From the NCBI GenBank assembly GCA_003640385.1, contig RCAB01000148.1, positions 1 to 64,000 on the forward strand: DNA of 64,000 nucleotides. The letters run 5' to 3'. Within the stretch, counting starts at the first letter, position 1, and the number at the start of each line of letters is the position of its first letter. Shown here one piece after another: positions 1 through 10,900 of the stretch. Position numbers and translations under genes: made by a program. Source of the DNA: Setaria digitata. Taxonomy: Eukaryota; Nematoda; Chromadorea; Rhabditida; Setariidae. The notes below the pieces were generated by a model. The model saw only the letters and a program-made list of their open reading frames with translations, was not told where the DNA came from and made no database searches.

Positions 1-1032
1 ATTGTCTTCGCCCAGTTTTCCACATCACCAATTTCCTGCAGTGTGACAGGTGAAGAAAGAATGTTTTCAACATTTCAATGCACCAAATATAATTTTCGTA
101 TCGTTTTTAGTTGTATCAGACAGGAATGGTACCACACGAAAATGTTTTCTATTGTAAACTGCTCTTTCGTTAAAGCCTGCACTCTACTGAAGTAATTCTA
201 TTCCTGGTATTTTAAGAGGATAAGAGAATTTTTAAAAAATTATTCCATGTTTACTTTGAACAATGGATAGTCTATATGCTACCACTCCCTCTTGCTTAGT
301 TACGCAATCATATATTTTTACAAATTAGGAATATTGGGTACCAATTTCTACTTACGTTCTTTTGCCAACCTATTTCAGCCACATATAAAGTTAGAGAATT
401 TTATACTACTTTAGTCGACTATTTTAAAAATGAAGGGGACGAACTTTTAAAGCTTGATTGAGCGAATCTGTAATCTGTATCCACTGCTCTGTTTGACGAG
501 CAAGTTCTGTAGCATTTTTTTCCAACTTCTTTACTTCTACATCCAGTCGTTTCTGATTGTTATAGGCTTGAGAAACACTATAATAAGCAAACATCAAATA
601 AATCCGAAGGATTCAAGGACTTGGCAAATGAATTTGCGAAATGGAAATTTAGGAAAGACGGGATATTGAAAGGATTGGAACAGAAACGGGACATGTACAG
701 ATTTATGTTTATTCCGAAAAGTGCAAAACGATTAATTACTAACGAATAGTTGAGGTGATCAACGACTGCTCCGGTTAAACTGTGCGCGGCTACGATGGCT
801 TCATTTTTTCGTTTTTCTGTGTGAAATTGACTTTAATTAGTTACTGAAGACTTCAATTAGTACTGTAACATTTCCTAATATTAAAGAGAGGAAACCAGCA
901 GTCGCAAAACGACCAAGCACCAGACTTGCCAACAATGTTCACTCATGAGAAAAATGCGGTGTTTCAATTACCTTGCATTTCCTTCCTTACTTGTTGAGCA
1001 GCATCATGCTCCCTGACCATCCTTGTCAACAT
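1..1032 (-). CDS. blos-1: BLOC-1 complex subunit 1 (BLOS1/GCN5L1), partial at left edge
   Basis: Subunit of BLOC-1/BORC, which sorts cargo to lysosome-related organelles and positions lysosomes. Exons in gene order: 972-1032, 744-816, 445-577, then 1-35 running off the window. The phases join exactly and give 100 residues of a family usually about 125 long. The start reads [14 protein letters not shown], followed by [23 protein letters not shown], then [38 protein letters not shown] and EIGDVENWA. These align in order with human BLOC1S1. The whole protein is expected to be a helical coiled coil. The ATG at 1032 lies about 10 nt after a TTACAG acceptor, compatible with spliced-leader addition. 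It sits 522 bp downstream of the Shroom-like gene on the same strand. The last ~25 residues are outside the window. Confidence 0.93.
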
Positions 1033-1554
1033 TTTCCCTCTTCTGTAATTCGAGAGGTGTAAGAAATGTCATTCAATAGTCCAGAAAGACATACTTATTC
1101 ATACCAACTTACTCTTGCTCACACAGTAAAAAATGACACCGTTAAAGTAATGGATGGAATGATATGTAGCGAAATAAGTGACTAACAACGTCACATTTGT
1201 CTAAGCAACGTCGCATGCACTATTTTGAACTACAGAAAGTAATATTGCAGCGGAGCAATGAGCGAGATGAAGTTCACCGAATTTACTGCAAACAAACAGA
1301 TAGCTCTTTACTTTTGGTTTTTCTCACCATTTGAGGGGAACTCCTTCTTGTTTGAAAAAAGATACAAATTTTTCATTTTCTTTTTACAAATTAAAAAATA
1401 GTAGATTACGTGATAGTTGCACAAACTTTACACAATTTGTGAAAGCTAGTAAAGTGTGCAGCCCCTTAGTCTCGTGTACAATACCAAAGTGAAAACTGCT
1501 ATACAAAACACCTGCATCTGGCAAAACAAGAAGTTTTTTATTAAGACAGAGGAA
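1033..1554. other. Short same-strand intergenic gap between Shroom-like gene and blos-1
   Basis: No coding signal was seen. On the minus strand an AATAAA lies at 1537-1542, about 15 nt after the Shroom-like stop codon, and is the likely polyadenylation signal of that gene. The TTACAG acceptor just before the blos-1 ATG marks the other end. The spacing would allow a downstream operon gene, but nothing in the sequence proves it. Confidence 0.6.
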
Positions 1555-4500
1555 CTAAATATGCGGCTGCACACTTCGTAAGGCACTGATCTGTTCACGC
1601 CCAAGAAAAAGTCGCTCATCAATTTCTTGCCGTTCTATTGTAAGACGTTTCCAGGTTTCCTTATAAATCCTATAAAATGAAGCAGATCATAGGATCATAT
1701 TTAAATAGAAAATTTATAAATTTAAAAGCTTAGTTTGCAATATTTTGTTACATCCATCCACTGCACTAAATACAATTTCGAAAATTTTGAACGAAAACTG
1801 TTGCAATACGGAAAATTTCTCCACGAGAATCCAAGTTTGAAAATTTGAAAAAGTTAGAAGTAGAAATCACCTCCACTGTGATCCACGCTCATCACTCAAC
1901 CTTGAAAGAACATATTTATCAACTTCTGCATCGCGCCTATCGAAAGCATTTCTCAGTGAAGTTTGATCATCTAGCTGCCGCTTTAAACGCTCAGTGCGAG
2001 CGCCGATGAGCTCTCTATCAACATTTTCATTACTTAGCGAAACTGACTGCAAGCGATCCAATTGCATCCGTAACCTCGTTTCAAGTCTAGAAATGAACCA
2101 GCTTAATGGATTACTTAAAATATGGAAACAAATGCTTATGAAAAAAATTACGAAGTCTAGCGTCGTAACCTCCCCACTAGCTTAAATAAGAAGATTCCTC
2201 CTCCTATAAATACCACATATGAGGTGAATGAAGCCAAATTAACATAGCGAATAATCGATAAAACGTCAGTGAAATTAAAAATGCAGCAAATAAAAATACT
2301 GAACCCATAAACATTAAAAATTGAAGCAAAGAAACGACACTAATTCATCTTATATCAACAACTATTTCAGCAAATTATTCGCTGATCTGTTTACCTCAAA
2401 ATAACCACTTCTCAGAACATCCGTTTCACGTTTCTAGAAGAAAAAAAATCCACTTTTTCGAAGGAGTATATATAATTCTAAACAACTTCGAGAAATGTCA
2501 GTACTGATTACTGCAGCAAGCTACATAGACAATAAATATGTAAAAATGTGGTTTGGATGTGTGGTCGGATGGCAGAAGGATGTTTGCATAACTATGCAAT
2601 GAAATGAAATGCAATGTATTTTGTTACAGTACTTCTTGTGCCTCTTTTGAGATCACATTCCTAACAACACGTTAGGAAATTCTAGAGAACTCGCCTGATG
2701 CTATCAACATTTGCAACTTGAAACAAACCATTTCCTTGTTAACCGTCCTTTTTTGTTTTTAAACCTCTTTTTTTTATATATTTTGAATTCAGATTACAAC
2801 ATTTTCATTTTTGTTATACTGTCTTTTTTTTAACGCTTCATTTTTCCAAACCAAAGCAATCAACAGAATTTTTATCATCGCTGTTATTGGAAAATGTGTA
2901 TTCAGTTCACCTGCAAAGTTGGGAATTTTGTGCAAGATTCTTTTCGATTTTCTCCAGAATAGCCGTATCACCATTTTGTACTAAATCACTGAATACTTCA
3001 TTTTTCAAAGCTTCATTCATATTAAAGTCTTCGTCAACTGCATTTCGTTCCTCATCCAGTATTACGATTTTACGTGAAATTGATTCTATTAGCTACAATA
3101 AAAAAAGAAAAATTAAAGTTGAGAGATAGCAATAGCAAGAGTTACACACAACAAAAATGAGAAAATAAATAAGACGTCTACAAAATGTGCGCTTTAAAGT
3201 AGCATCAAATTTTTAAAGAATTGTGTGGAATTTATAAAGCATAAAAAATTAAACTCCGGTACTCACTAACAGAAACTGGACTTTATGAATTACCTTTTTA
3301 CGTTTCTCTTCCAGTTCTACAACTTCTTCATCAGTTAAGCTGGACTGCATCAAGGCAGTATGAAGACAAAGAAATGATGGAGTTGAAAACAAACGGAAAC
3401 TGAAATGAAGGAATAACTACTTAAATTAAAATTCTATACTGATTGCTACGCTTACACAAATATTTTTTGTGAAACTATACCATACAAAGTAATGACACTG
3501 AGAAGAATGATTTGAATCTGATCTTGGAGGGATTAGTTAAAAAACATTTTTGTTATCTACAACAGTGATACTGCAAGCGATTTTTTTTCTTTCTTACCAC
3601 TATAAAAAGGGAAATATTCTATAATCCAATTTCTGGAAACTTCCAATAAATTCCAAAAATGTCGCCAAACCTATTGCTGGTTGATGGCGACGGTTGCACA
3701 GAAGGTGAAAAAAGATTCAAACTCGATGTACTCAAATTAAGTTGTGCTGTTGAGGGAGTTTCGAAAGAAGCCGATGTGGAAGATATGATTAATTTTACTG
3801 GTTTTTTTGGTACTGCTGGTTTTTCGCGTATTTTTTCCGACATAATATCAGTGTTACTATTGCTGCTTGCTGATGATGTCAGCATTGTAGTAATTACATT
3901 GCAAGCTGGTAGGCTCGATGGCATTGGATGCACCTGTACTGTTGGCTTACCACCTGCAAAGGAAAGATAAAAAAATAAAAGGAAGGATGCAACAACAATA
4001 AGTTTTTACAGCAAAAATAGATAGATTTGCAACAGAAAAGATGAAATTGTCTAAATTCTGACACTAAGTCAGTTCAGATTTCTTGAGTAGCAGCAAAAAC
4101 GATGTATCACTCTCATCTAAAACCACTACATTTTTTCTTTTCTTGTAAGCTAAGCAAAAGCCGTATGAAATTACCCGTATTTGCGGACGAAACATTACTG
4201 GTGCTATTTTGATGTGGAGTTTCCGTAGGTGTCATTGCAGATGAACTGATTTTACTTCCAGAAGTTATTGACGGTGAGCGTACGAATGTGCTTCTGCAAA
4301 ATTTCATTTTTTTTTTTTTTTAATGCTAACTAATGGGACTTTTGCATAATTTTTTCTAGCTTGAAATTATCAAAAAGCTGCATTAAACGGAAGAAAATCT
4401 ACCTAGACAAAGACGTAATGGAAGGAGAAGTAACAGAAAAAGGTAATTCTTCTGGCAAAATTGATTTGTAACCACCAGAATCAATCAGCGACCTATAAGC

Positions 4501-6260
4501 GCTTTTCTCCTGTTCTGATGATGTACGATTACGGTTCACATCGCATGAACTAACATTAGCCGAAATGGCTTTCAACCATCTGCAAAGCATTCATGATATC
4601 AAAAAAATACAACAATAAGAAATACAGTAAGATAAAACAGTAGCGAAACATAATGTTATTGGTGAGAAGGAAAGCTAAAATTACAGTGAGAGTAAATCAC
4701 TTAAATTCCAACTTGACTTTTGAGGGAAAACTCTACTACAGCTAATGGAAAAACCGTCCATTTATCAGAGCAGAGAAGCAATTGAACAAAAAACTAAGCG
4801 CCTGTTTTACAAAAAATTAGATGATTCAGCAAAAAAAAACCACAAACAAATTTTATTACATTCCATTCACTAAAATTTTCAAAGTTTTTTTTTAAATGAC
4901 TTAAGCTTCAGATTAGTGGTAAATTTGGATCTGGCAACGCAGTTTTTTAAAAACTTTTAATATTTTTAATCGTCTTCACAAAATCAAACTAAATACTTTT
5001 CCGACTTATTTTTAAATCTTGCATGTAAATTCTCCACGAAAAAAGCACAATAGATGAAATATTACATCAAGATTTACTATTGCAGCCTCATTATCCGGCC
5101 ATATATTTGATTATTTCTACGATTTGCTTCAAGTTTCGTCTACAAAATTTTAAAGTCCTGAATGGAAAAGAGGCACAATTACTTTATTTAGCTTTTAAAA
5201 CATATTTGGTAAATACTGTTAAGTAGTTCTTCTTACACTGTTTCATCACTCAGCAACAAATCGTTAAAGGAAAGTCATACCTTACTTATAAACTCTTTCC
5301 AAAAGCTGCTTCTTGCTAATGTAATGAATTTCAACGTTTTTACTATCAAGTGAAAGAAAAGTAACTTACTTTTGTTCTTGTCGCTGTCGTATTCTTTTTT
5401 GAGCGCCAGAAGGTTGTCTGCGCAACATGTGGCCCTCCACTGAAGTTGATGTACGCCCTGACTAAAAAATATCTGTGAATTTCGAAAACGATGGCAAGTG
5501 AAGATTTTAGATATATCACCGATTCAATTAGCAGCACTGAAGAGATATATCACTAATTCAATTAGCAGCACTGAAGACAAATGAAACTACGGACTCACAG
5601 TATGCTCTTATGCAATCACCACTCAGAGGTTTGAACAAATTAGAAGTTACAATTGAAGCTTAAAAAAAAGAAGTAGGATGAGATAAGAAGTTCGTATGAG
5701 ATGGAATTTGTAAAAATTTGCAAACTTAAAAAAGGCTACGCTACTTGCGGGGTAAATAATAATGTCAGGGATGGTAACTAACGTGTTTGAAATTATCATC
5801 TGGAATCTTTAAAATTGGTTCCAATCACAAAATTATTTCATTCATTCTTATTGCTATTCTTTTGCACATACTGTCTTCCGTACTTTTTTTCAGTAAATCT
5901 GGTGCCATAAAATAGTGCTACAAATTTATTTTTGCTAACTCTACGTATATTGAAGAAAACACTCTTTTCCATGTTCGCTAATTTTAAAATACTGCATAGT
6001 GAAATTCCCGTTTTTATGAGACAAGTTTAATTTCTGACATTTTTTGTTAAAATAAAACTTTTCGGAAGAAGCTTAAAAGCTCCTAAATTTGAATCTGAAG
6101 GTAGGTTTCAGAACTGTCTCTAAATCCAAACCACAGATTAAAAACTAAGTAAGCCCTATACTATTAGCGTTTTTACTCTATCTATCGTCGATAATACAGG
6201 CTGCAGCCGCAGATATATTCACAGGCCTTCTTCACTTACCGCTAGATTTCCAAAGCCCAT
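1555..6260 (-). CDS. Shroom-family protein with C-terminal ASD2 domain
   Basis: Shroom proteins recruit Rho kinase through ASD2 to drive apical actomyosin constriction. Exons in gene order: 6240-6260 (tentative first, MGFGNLA), 5370-5461, 4403-4579, 4175-4293, 3671-3953, 3294-3339, 2911-3092, 1871-2086, 1555-1669. All phases agree and give 416 residues. Residues ~8-240 are Ser/Thr/Pro-rich and low complexity, with a basic patch KRIRQRQEQK and AVPKKPVKL. From ~247 to the end it is a coiled coil: DEEVVELEEKRKKLIESI, LETRLRMQLDRLQ, FDRRDAEVDKYVLSRLSDE, and IERQEIDERLFLGREQISAL. This last part matches the Shroom ASD2 C-terminus (DRRE...V...YLS, LxxxxxLGEEQL). No PDZ or ASD1 is visible. The 5' exon and the 3339/3671 junction are the least certain parts. 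Confidence 0.8.
5511..5578. repeat. 34-bp tandem duplication (two copies)
   Basis: Copy 1 is 5511-5544 and copy 2 is 5545-5578. They differ at three positions (CG to TA at unit positions 10-11 and the last base). The repeat lies in the first intron of the Shroom-like gene, 50 bp upstream of the exon ending at 5461. A recent local duplication is the simplest explanation. Confidence 0.9.
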
Positions 6261-7185
6261 TAATATTTGAAATAAAAACTATATAAATCAGAATCCCGGT
6301 AACGAAGCAAAAAAGACAGAACGAAGGTACTGTCACTTCAAACGCAACAGCATTACAAAAACATGCGAATACATATTTGTTTCTTAAAAAAAAAAAATGT
6401 TGGATAAAAAAGACTGTGATTGAGGAATCGATGGGTATCAGTTAATAAAAAGCCAAACTTATTAATGAAATCCTGATGATGAAAATCACAGGGAATTTCT
6501 TCGAAAAAACAGGAAATTGGAATAAAGGAAACTGTCTGACTCGACCTGGTAACTTTCTTAAAAAAGACGCTATTTATAATCAGAGAACTTTTAAAAAGCT
6601 TTACAGCATGCAAACCTGCTGTAACTGTTCAAAAATCTTCTTACTTGCCACACGATTCTTATTTGCCAACGTCAAAGCATCGCTACCATCACTGTATTTC
6701 ATTTCAAGCATTATCGATCTCAGTCATTTATGAGTACATCTGCAATTAGGCAAATTTCTGAGAAAAAAATTCTTGAATCGATAACACTGTGCAATTCACA
6801 TAGGTAGGCTACGCAAGAACGAACCTAACATCAATCACATTGTGCTCTGAGCGCAAAGCATATGCGAAAACCGACTGGATGTATTTATTTCCTTGGCCAA
6901 GGGGCCCAAAACAATCGCACCCTTAACAGGTATTAAATCGTGACACATTTCGAGGAAGATGCAAATAATCTCACTGCACTAAGCAACACTGGACAGAAAA
7001 ACTGAATGAAAATTACAACAGCACTGGAGCGACATGAATATGGAATAAGCCTAGTCACACTTCTCAGGCCAAGGCAATGCAGAACCCAACTTGACATTCC
7101 GGACAGGAAGCATGAAGAGTTCGAGCTAACACCAAAGCCACCATAATGGCCATGTGACACCCACGGATCAAAGCGATCGCTAAAT

Positions 7186-7281
7186 ACAGACAGACAGACA
7201 CAACCTTCTGTCAAGGCTGAAATGTTGGACGGACAGCACACGGAACAGCAAGTGTACTGTCCTCTGTGTCTGTCTGTCTGT
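7186..7281. repeat. Inverted repeat made of CAGA / TCTG simple-sequence arms
   Basis: The arm at 7186-7202 is the exact reverse complement of 7265-7281 (17 bp), separated by 62 nt. Both arms are tetranucleotide repeats (CAGA and TGTC). Transcribed, the region could form a stem with a large loop. The arms may simply be two independent microsatellites in opposite orientation. Confidence 0.85.
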
Positions 7282-7334
7282 CTGTGTGCATGGTGCAGAG
7301 TGCGGAGGGAGTGCACACTAGCGGTGAGTCATAG

Positions 7335-7360
7335 GTGTGTGCGTGCATGCGTGTGCGTGC
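7335..7360. repeat. 26-nt perfectly alternating purine-pyrimidine tract
   Basis: The tract alternates G/A with T/C without a break (GTGTGTGCGTGCATGCGTGT followed by GCGTGC). Such tracts are prone to left-handed DNA under negative supercoiling. It sits inside the GC-rich island, 54 bp from the TCTG arm. Confidence 0.8.
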
Positions 7361-7721
7361 TTTCTCTGACCTTGGGTAGCGAGGTAATCTGAAGGTCACG
7401 GGACAGCGTGTTGGCGGAGGATTAGTAGACTCTTCCCAACGTGACCGCAGCGTACTCTACTGGAGTGCACTCACTACCACTGAGTCATCTGCATCTGCCC
7501 GCAACTCATCGCAGCAAGTTGAGGTATCGCAGTGCACTGTGATGGATGGTCCTCTCTACTGCACGCTTTTATGCTCGCTGGCTCGGTGCCTCACGCTGTT
7601 CACGTCACCAAGAGAATCGTTATGACGGCTTCAGCGTGAATGAGAGAAGGCCTTACCGTCCTTAGAGGGGTGAATTCGACGTGAATTCCGTCGTTAAGAG
7701 AATGGATGGACTATTTCCATG

Positions 7722-7973
7722 TTACAGTTCACGACACTGTGGAATATTGTAGCTTCTGTTCTTTTCCCTAAAGAGGCCTTGTAAGTCACTGCTGATATTT
7801 CGAGCCACGGAAGGTTCCACAGCCATTAACTGTGAGCATGCTAGAAGGATGAACAGCACCAGAATGATGTATTGTAGTTTATCCGAGGAATAATCGATCA
7901 AGTTCAACCAGAACCAGTTCTTAGTGCTGTTTCTCCGGAGAATCTGGGAGTTACGACACGCTTTGCCCGTCAT
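7722..7973 (-). CDS. Candidate small secreted or membrane-anchored peptide gene (uncertain)
   Basis: Not a family I recognise. From ATG at 7973 an 83-codon frame runs to a TAA at 7722. It has a basic N-terminal half, one hydrophobic stretch at about residues 35-46 (YIILVLFILLAC) followed by SQLMA as a possible signal-peptidase site, and a short mature part (VEPSVARN, then LQGLFREKNRSYNIPQCREL). The ATG may be wrong: a spliced upstream exon could instead lead straight into the hydrophobic segment. An AATAAA on the same strand lies about 830 nt downstream at 6884-6889. It could be a chance frame in GC-richer DNA. No repeat of peptide units and no amidation signal is visible. Confidence 0.25.
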   Translation of the reverse strand: MTGKACRNSQILRRNSTKNWFWLNLIDYSSDKLQYIILVLFILLACSQLMAVEPSVARNISSDLQGLFREKNRSYNIPQCREL

Positions 7974-10900
7974 TTCTGGTAATTCTCGAAGGCTCTCCCT
8001 CCAAGGCAATTGCCGTACACATTCACTGTTGCCCGTGTTCCTTACAGACTAAAACATTCCTCTTCTTGTTTATAAGATGAATCAGTTATGTCACATCTTA
8101 GGATTATCATTAGCCATAGTTATCGGCATGATGGCGACCTTCTTTCTATCAGAATCGTTATCGATCTTGCAAGGAAGGCAGAAGTAGAAAGGAGGTATGA
8201 ATTGATGCACAAAGTACCAAGCTTTTGTTTCAATTAATGATGACGGAAACTCTAGGTACATCTGTTAGGGTATGTTCCCTTTCAAGGTTTTGACATTCTA
8301 CTCAGTTCTGGATGCAAGAAGAGGACTGTCCCCACATTTTAATCTCGAAAGCAAGTAGAAATGGTGGCATGAATTCAGTCTTTTAGAAGTTGTACTCCTG
8401 TCTCTGTTTAATGAAGAATAACTTTTATAAAAAACAAAAATGGCTTGAGTTGTCACTCTTGCATCCCAACTGAGTTAATTCATTTCTACATTCAACATCG
8501 CTTCATTTTGTTAGTTATCAAAAATGAATTGAGATTTACAAAGTAGTCGCAAATTCGAAGCGAAAATTAAAGAAGTAATTTCGATTAAATTTTTACAGTT
8601 TACTATGTTCGTAAACACCGAAAAATCTTTTGATAAAGTGAGTGAAAATTCATGAAGTAGCTGATGCCAAGCAGTTTCAACTGTGCTCGACGATTTTCCC
8701 GTCACTCTTACGAAAGTTAGAAATTAAAAGGCAGTTATAAGTGATATTTGATGTATGGTAGTTGCAAAGAGTAGTACATACAGCGTGACCTCTCGTGCTC
8801 CATTCGAAGCGAGCAAAAATGGAGTTTTCATATGGATAATACAATTATCCAATAGGGGTTGGTAATCACGCCAAACTGATAGTTTAGAGCGGAAGAAAAA
8901 CGAAGGTAAGGATAAAAGAGATTTGAAATGGATGAGGAGAGTTCGAGCAAAAAGTGATTAGCCTGTTTTGAAGTGGTTGGAATTACATTCGAAGTAAAAT
9001 CAGATCTGTCCAATAGGCCCAAACGGAGTGACGCTATAAGCTAATTGTGTTATGTTTCCTATAGGCTTGTGCCATAAGAAATCAATTCACTGACTTTTTT
9101 GTTTTCACCAAACTTCTATTTCTCTCATTTCCGTCACCATTCTGATAATGTGAAAGGAATTAATTAGCAAGTGGTATGAAGATACCGTTATTTAAGGTAT
9201 GCTGTAATGAAAATCTACTGAAGAAAGACTATTTCTTCATTATTTTTTACTTCCTTCCTTTCTTTTCCTTTGATAGCTTTTCTTCGATTAAAAACCGAGG
9301 ATGCCAGGTAGTTAAGGATATAGGCTTTAACTTTCGAAAAGAAAATGCATTCACACTTCTGTAGCTCTAGAAATCAAATTAAGGGAACTGAACTAAGCAC
9401 TGGGAAAGGAAAGGTATGCTAATAGATATCAGCAAACATTATAATAATGTTTGATCATGCAGGAAATAAAATGACCTTGAACTTGGCCTTTGTTGTCCTT
9501 GCAGTAGCAACAAGAGAGACAGAAATAACACCAACTGCATTTACACAGAGAATCATCCTAGGTCACCGATCGTCATCAGCGCCAGAACTGCCATCAATTA
9601 AGAAGATAGGAGATAAAATCTGATGATGAGGGAATAGTAATTGAGGATTTCAAATCAAGAAAGTTAATTCATGAGTAGTAGTACAGAAACCTGTCCAAGA
9701 GAGCAGAGTTATCATGAAATTGAGTTCCACGAAAAAACAAGTTTCTCTTCGGAGGATCGGGAAGAGTTTTGGCTAAGATTTAAAAACAGCTTTTAATTGT
9801 ATCTTCCATTACTTTTATTAACTGCAGAAACGACTTTCGAAGGAATGAGCAGAGGTGAATGTTGCATAGTTTAGACCGTATAAGTGTATATGTGGGAAGA
9901 AGACAACAAGAAAGAATTTCATATAGAGTTTATGCAAAGGATTTTGGAACGAGAAATTTCGTTTCAGGAATTTGTTTCCTTTGAACGCAGGAAAACTTTT
10001 ATTTGGAAATTCTTTTTGCGACAAAGAAAACGACGAAAAAGACTTTATGACCTTTTCATAGTACTGCCAAAAAATATATACAAACAGGCACATATACACA
10101 TACATAGAAAACAAGATTTTAAAGCAGACTGCCACTTGTTGTGTGTCGGTAGCTATGACGAAGCCAAATTGGCTGTATCGTAGGACTAACGAGGTTCAAT
10201 TAAGATGAAGAGTGAGGATAGTAGGAATGAGGACTGGTTCCAGCGGAAAATGGTACCTATTTCTCCCGGAAATGTCCTTTCTCTTGATGGAACAGATAAC
10301 TTCCCGGAGATATGAATGAATGTCTTCGGGAAGTTTTCTAAAGAACGACTGAACTAAACTGAAAAAATAGGACGAAATGAATGAAAAGAACACGTATTTC
10401 CTTGCTTTTGAAAAACAATCCACAACTTACTGTTTCGGAATATTTCAAAAGAATCATCGGGCGTATTGGAACTTCTGCGAGAGAACTTTCTTCTTTTAGG
10501 CTGCAAGAATGAAAGAATTTGAATTTAAAAATAAATCGATGATAAGCGTAAACAGTACAATGACATCTGACGAAGCGATAAAAGCTCATGGTGAAAAAGA
10601 AAATCTTTAAAACCTTCTCGAATGAAAAGTGCAAAAAAAATCATTATATTACATAAATTTAAAAAAAAAGGCGGCGACATTGAGGAAAAAATTGAAAACT
10701 GTCTCTTAGATTTCAAATAAAATGTCTTGCAATTCAGTAAACAGTGATTTGATTTCTATGAGATGAAGCAAAAGAGTGTGCGAATTCTTTTCAAATTTTT
10801 AAACTTGTCAAAAATTTTCAAAATTTCATCTGGTTTTGAAATCTCGGAAGCGTAGTTTGCTGTAAGAAATTCCCAGGAACTGTTCCTGTTTAACTTCCAC

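Larger units (their letters stand above)
6261..7721. other. Upstream region of Shroom-like gene with GC-richer, simple-repeat island
   Basis: No firm gene. From about 6.85 to 7.7 kb the DNA is clearly more GC-rich than its surroundings and carries CAGA/TCTG simple repeats and a GT/GC alternating tract. Frames are open on both strands here, which follows from the composition and repeats rather than coding. It could hold the promoter of the Shroom-like gene or the 3' part of the candidate small gene at 7722-7973. Confidence 0.5.

Noticed and set aside
6933..7316. 127-codon minus-strand frame in the GC-rich island
   Set aside because: It runs through CAGA/TCTG simple repeats, overlaps other open frames on the same strand, and has no family resemblance; open because of composition.
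9818..10183. Two overlapping ~100-codon frames on opposite strands
   Set aside because: Both are low-complexity and AT-driven, no splice signals and no recognisable domain; likely chance.
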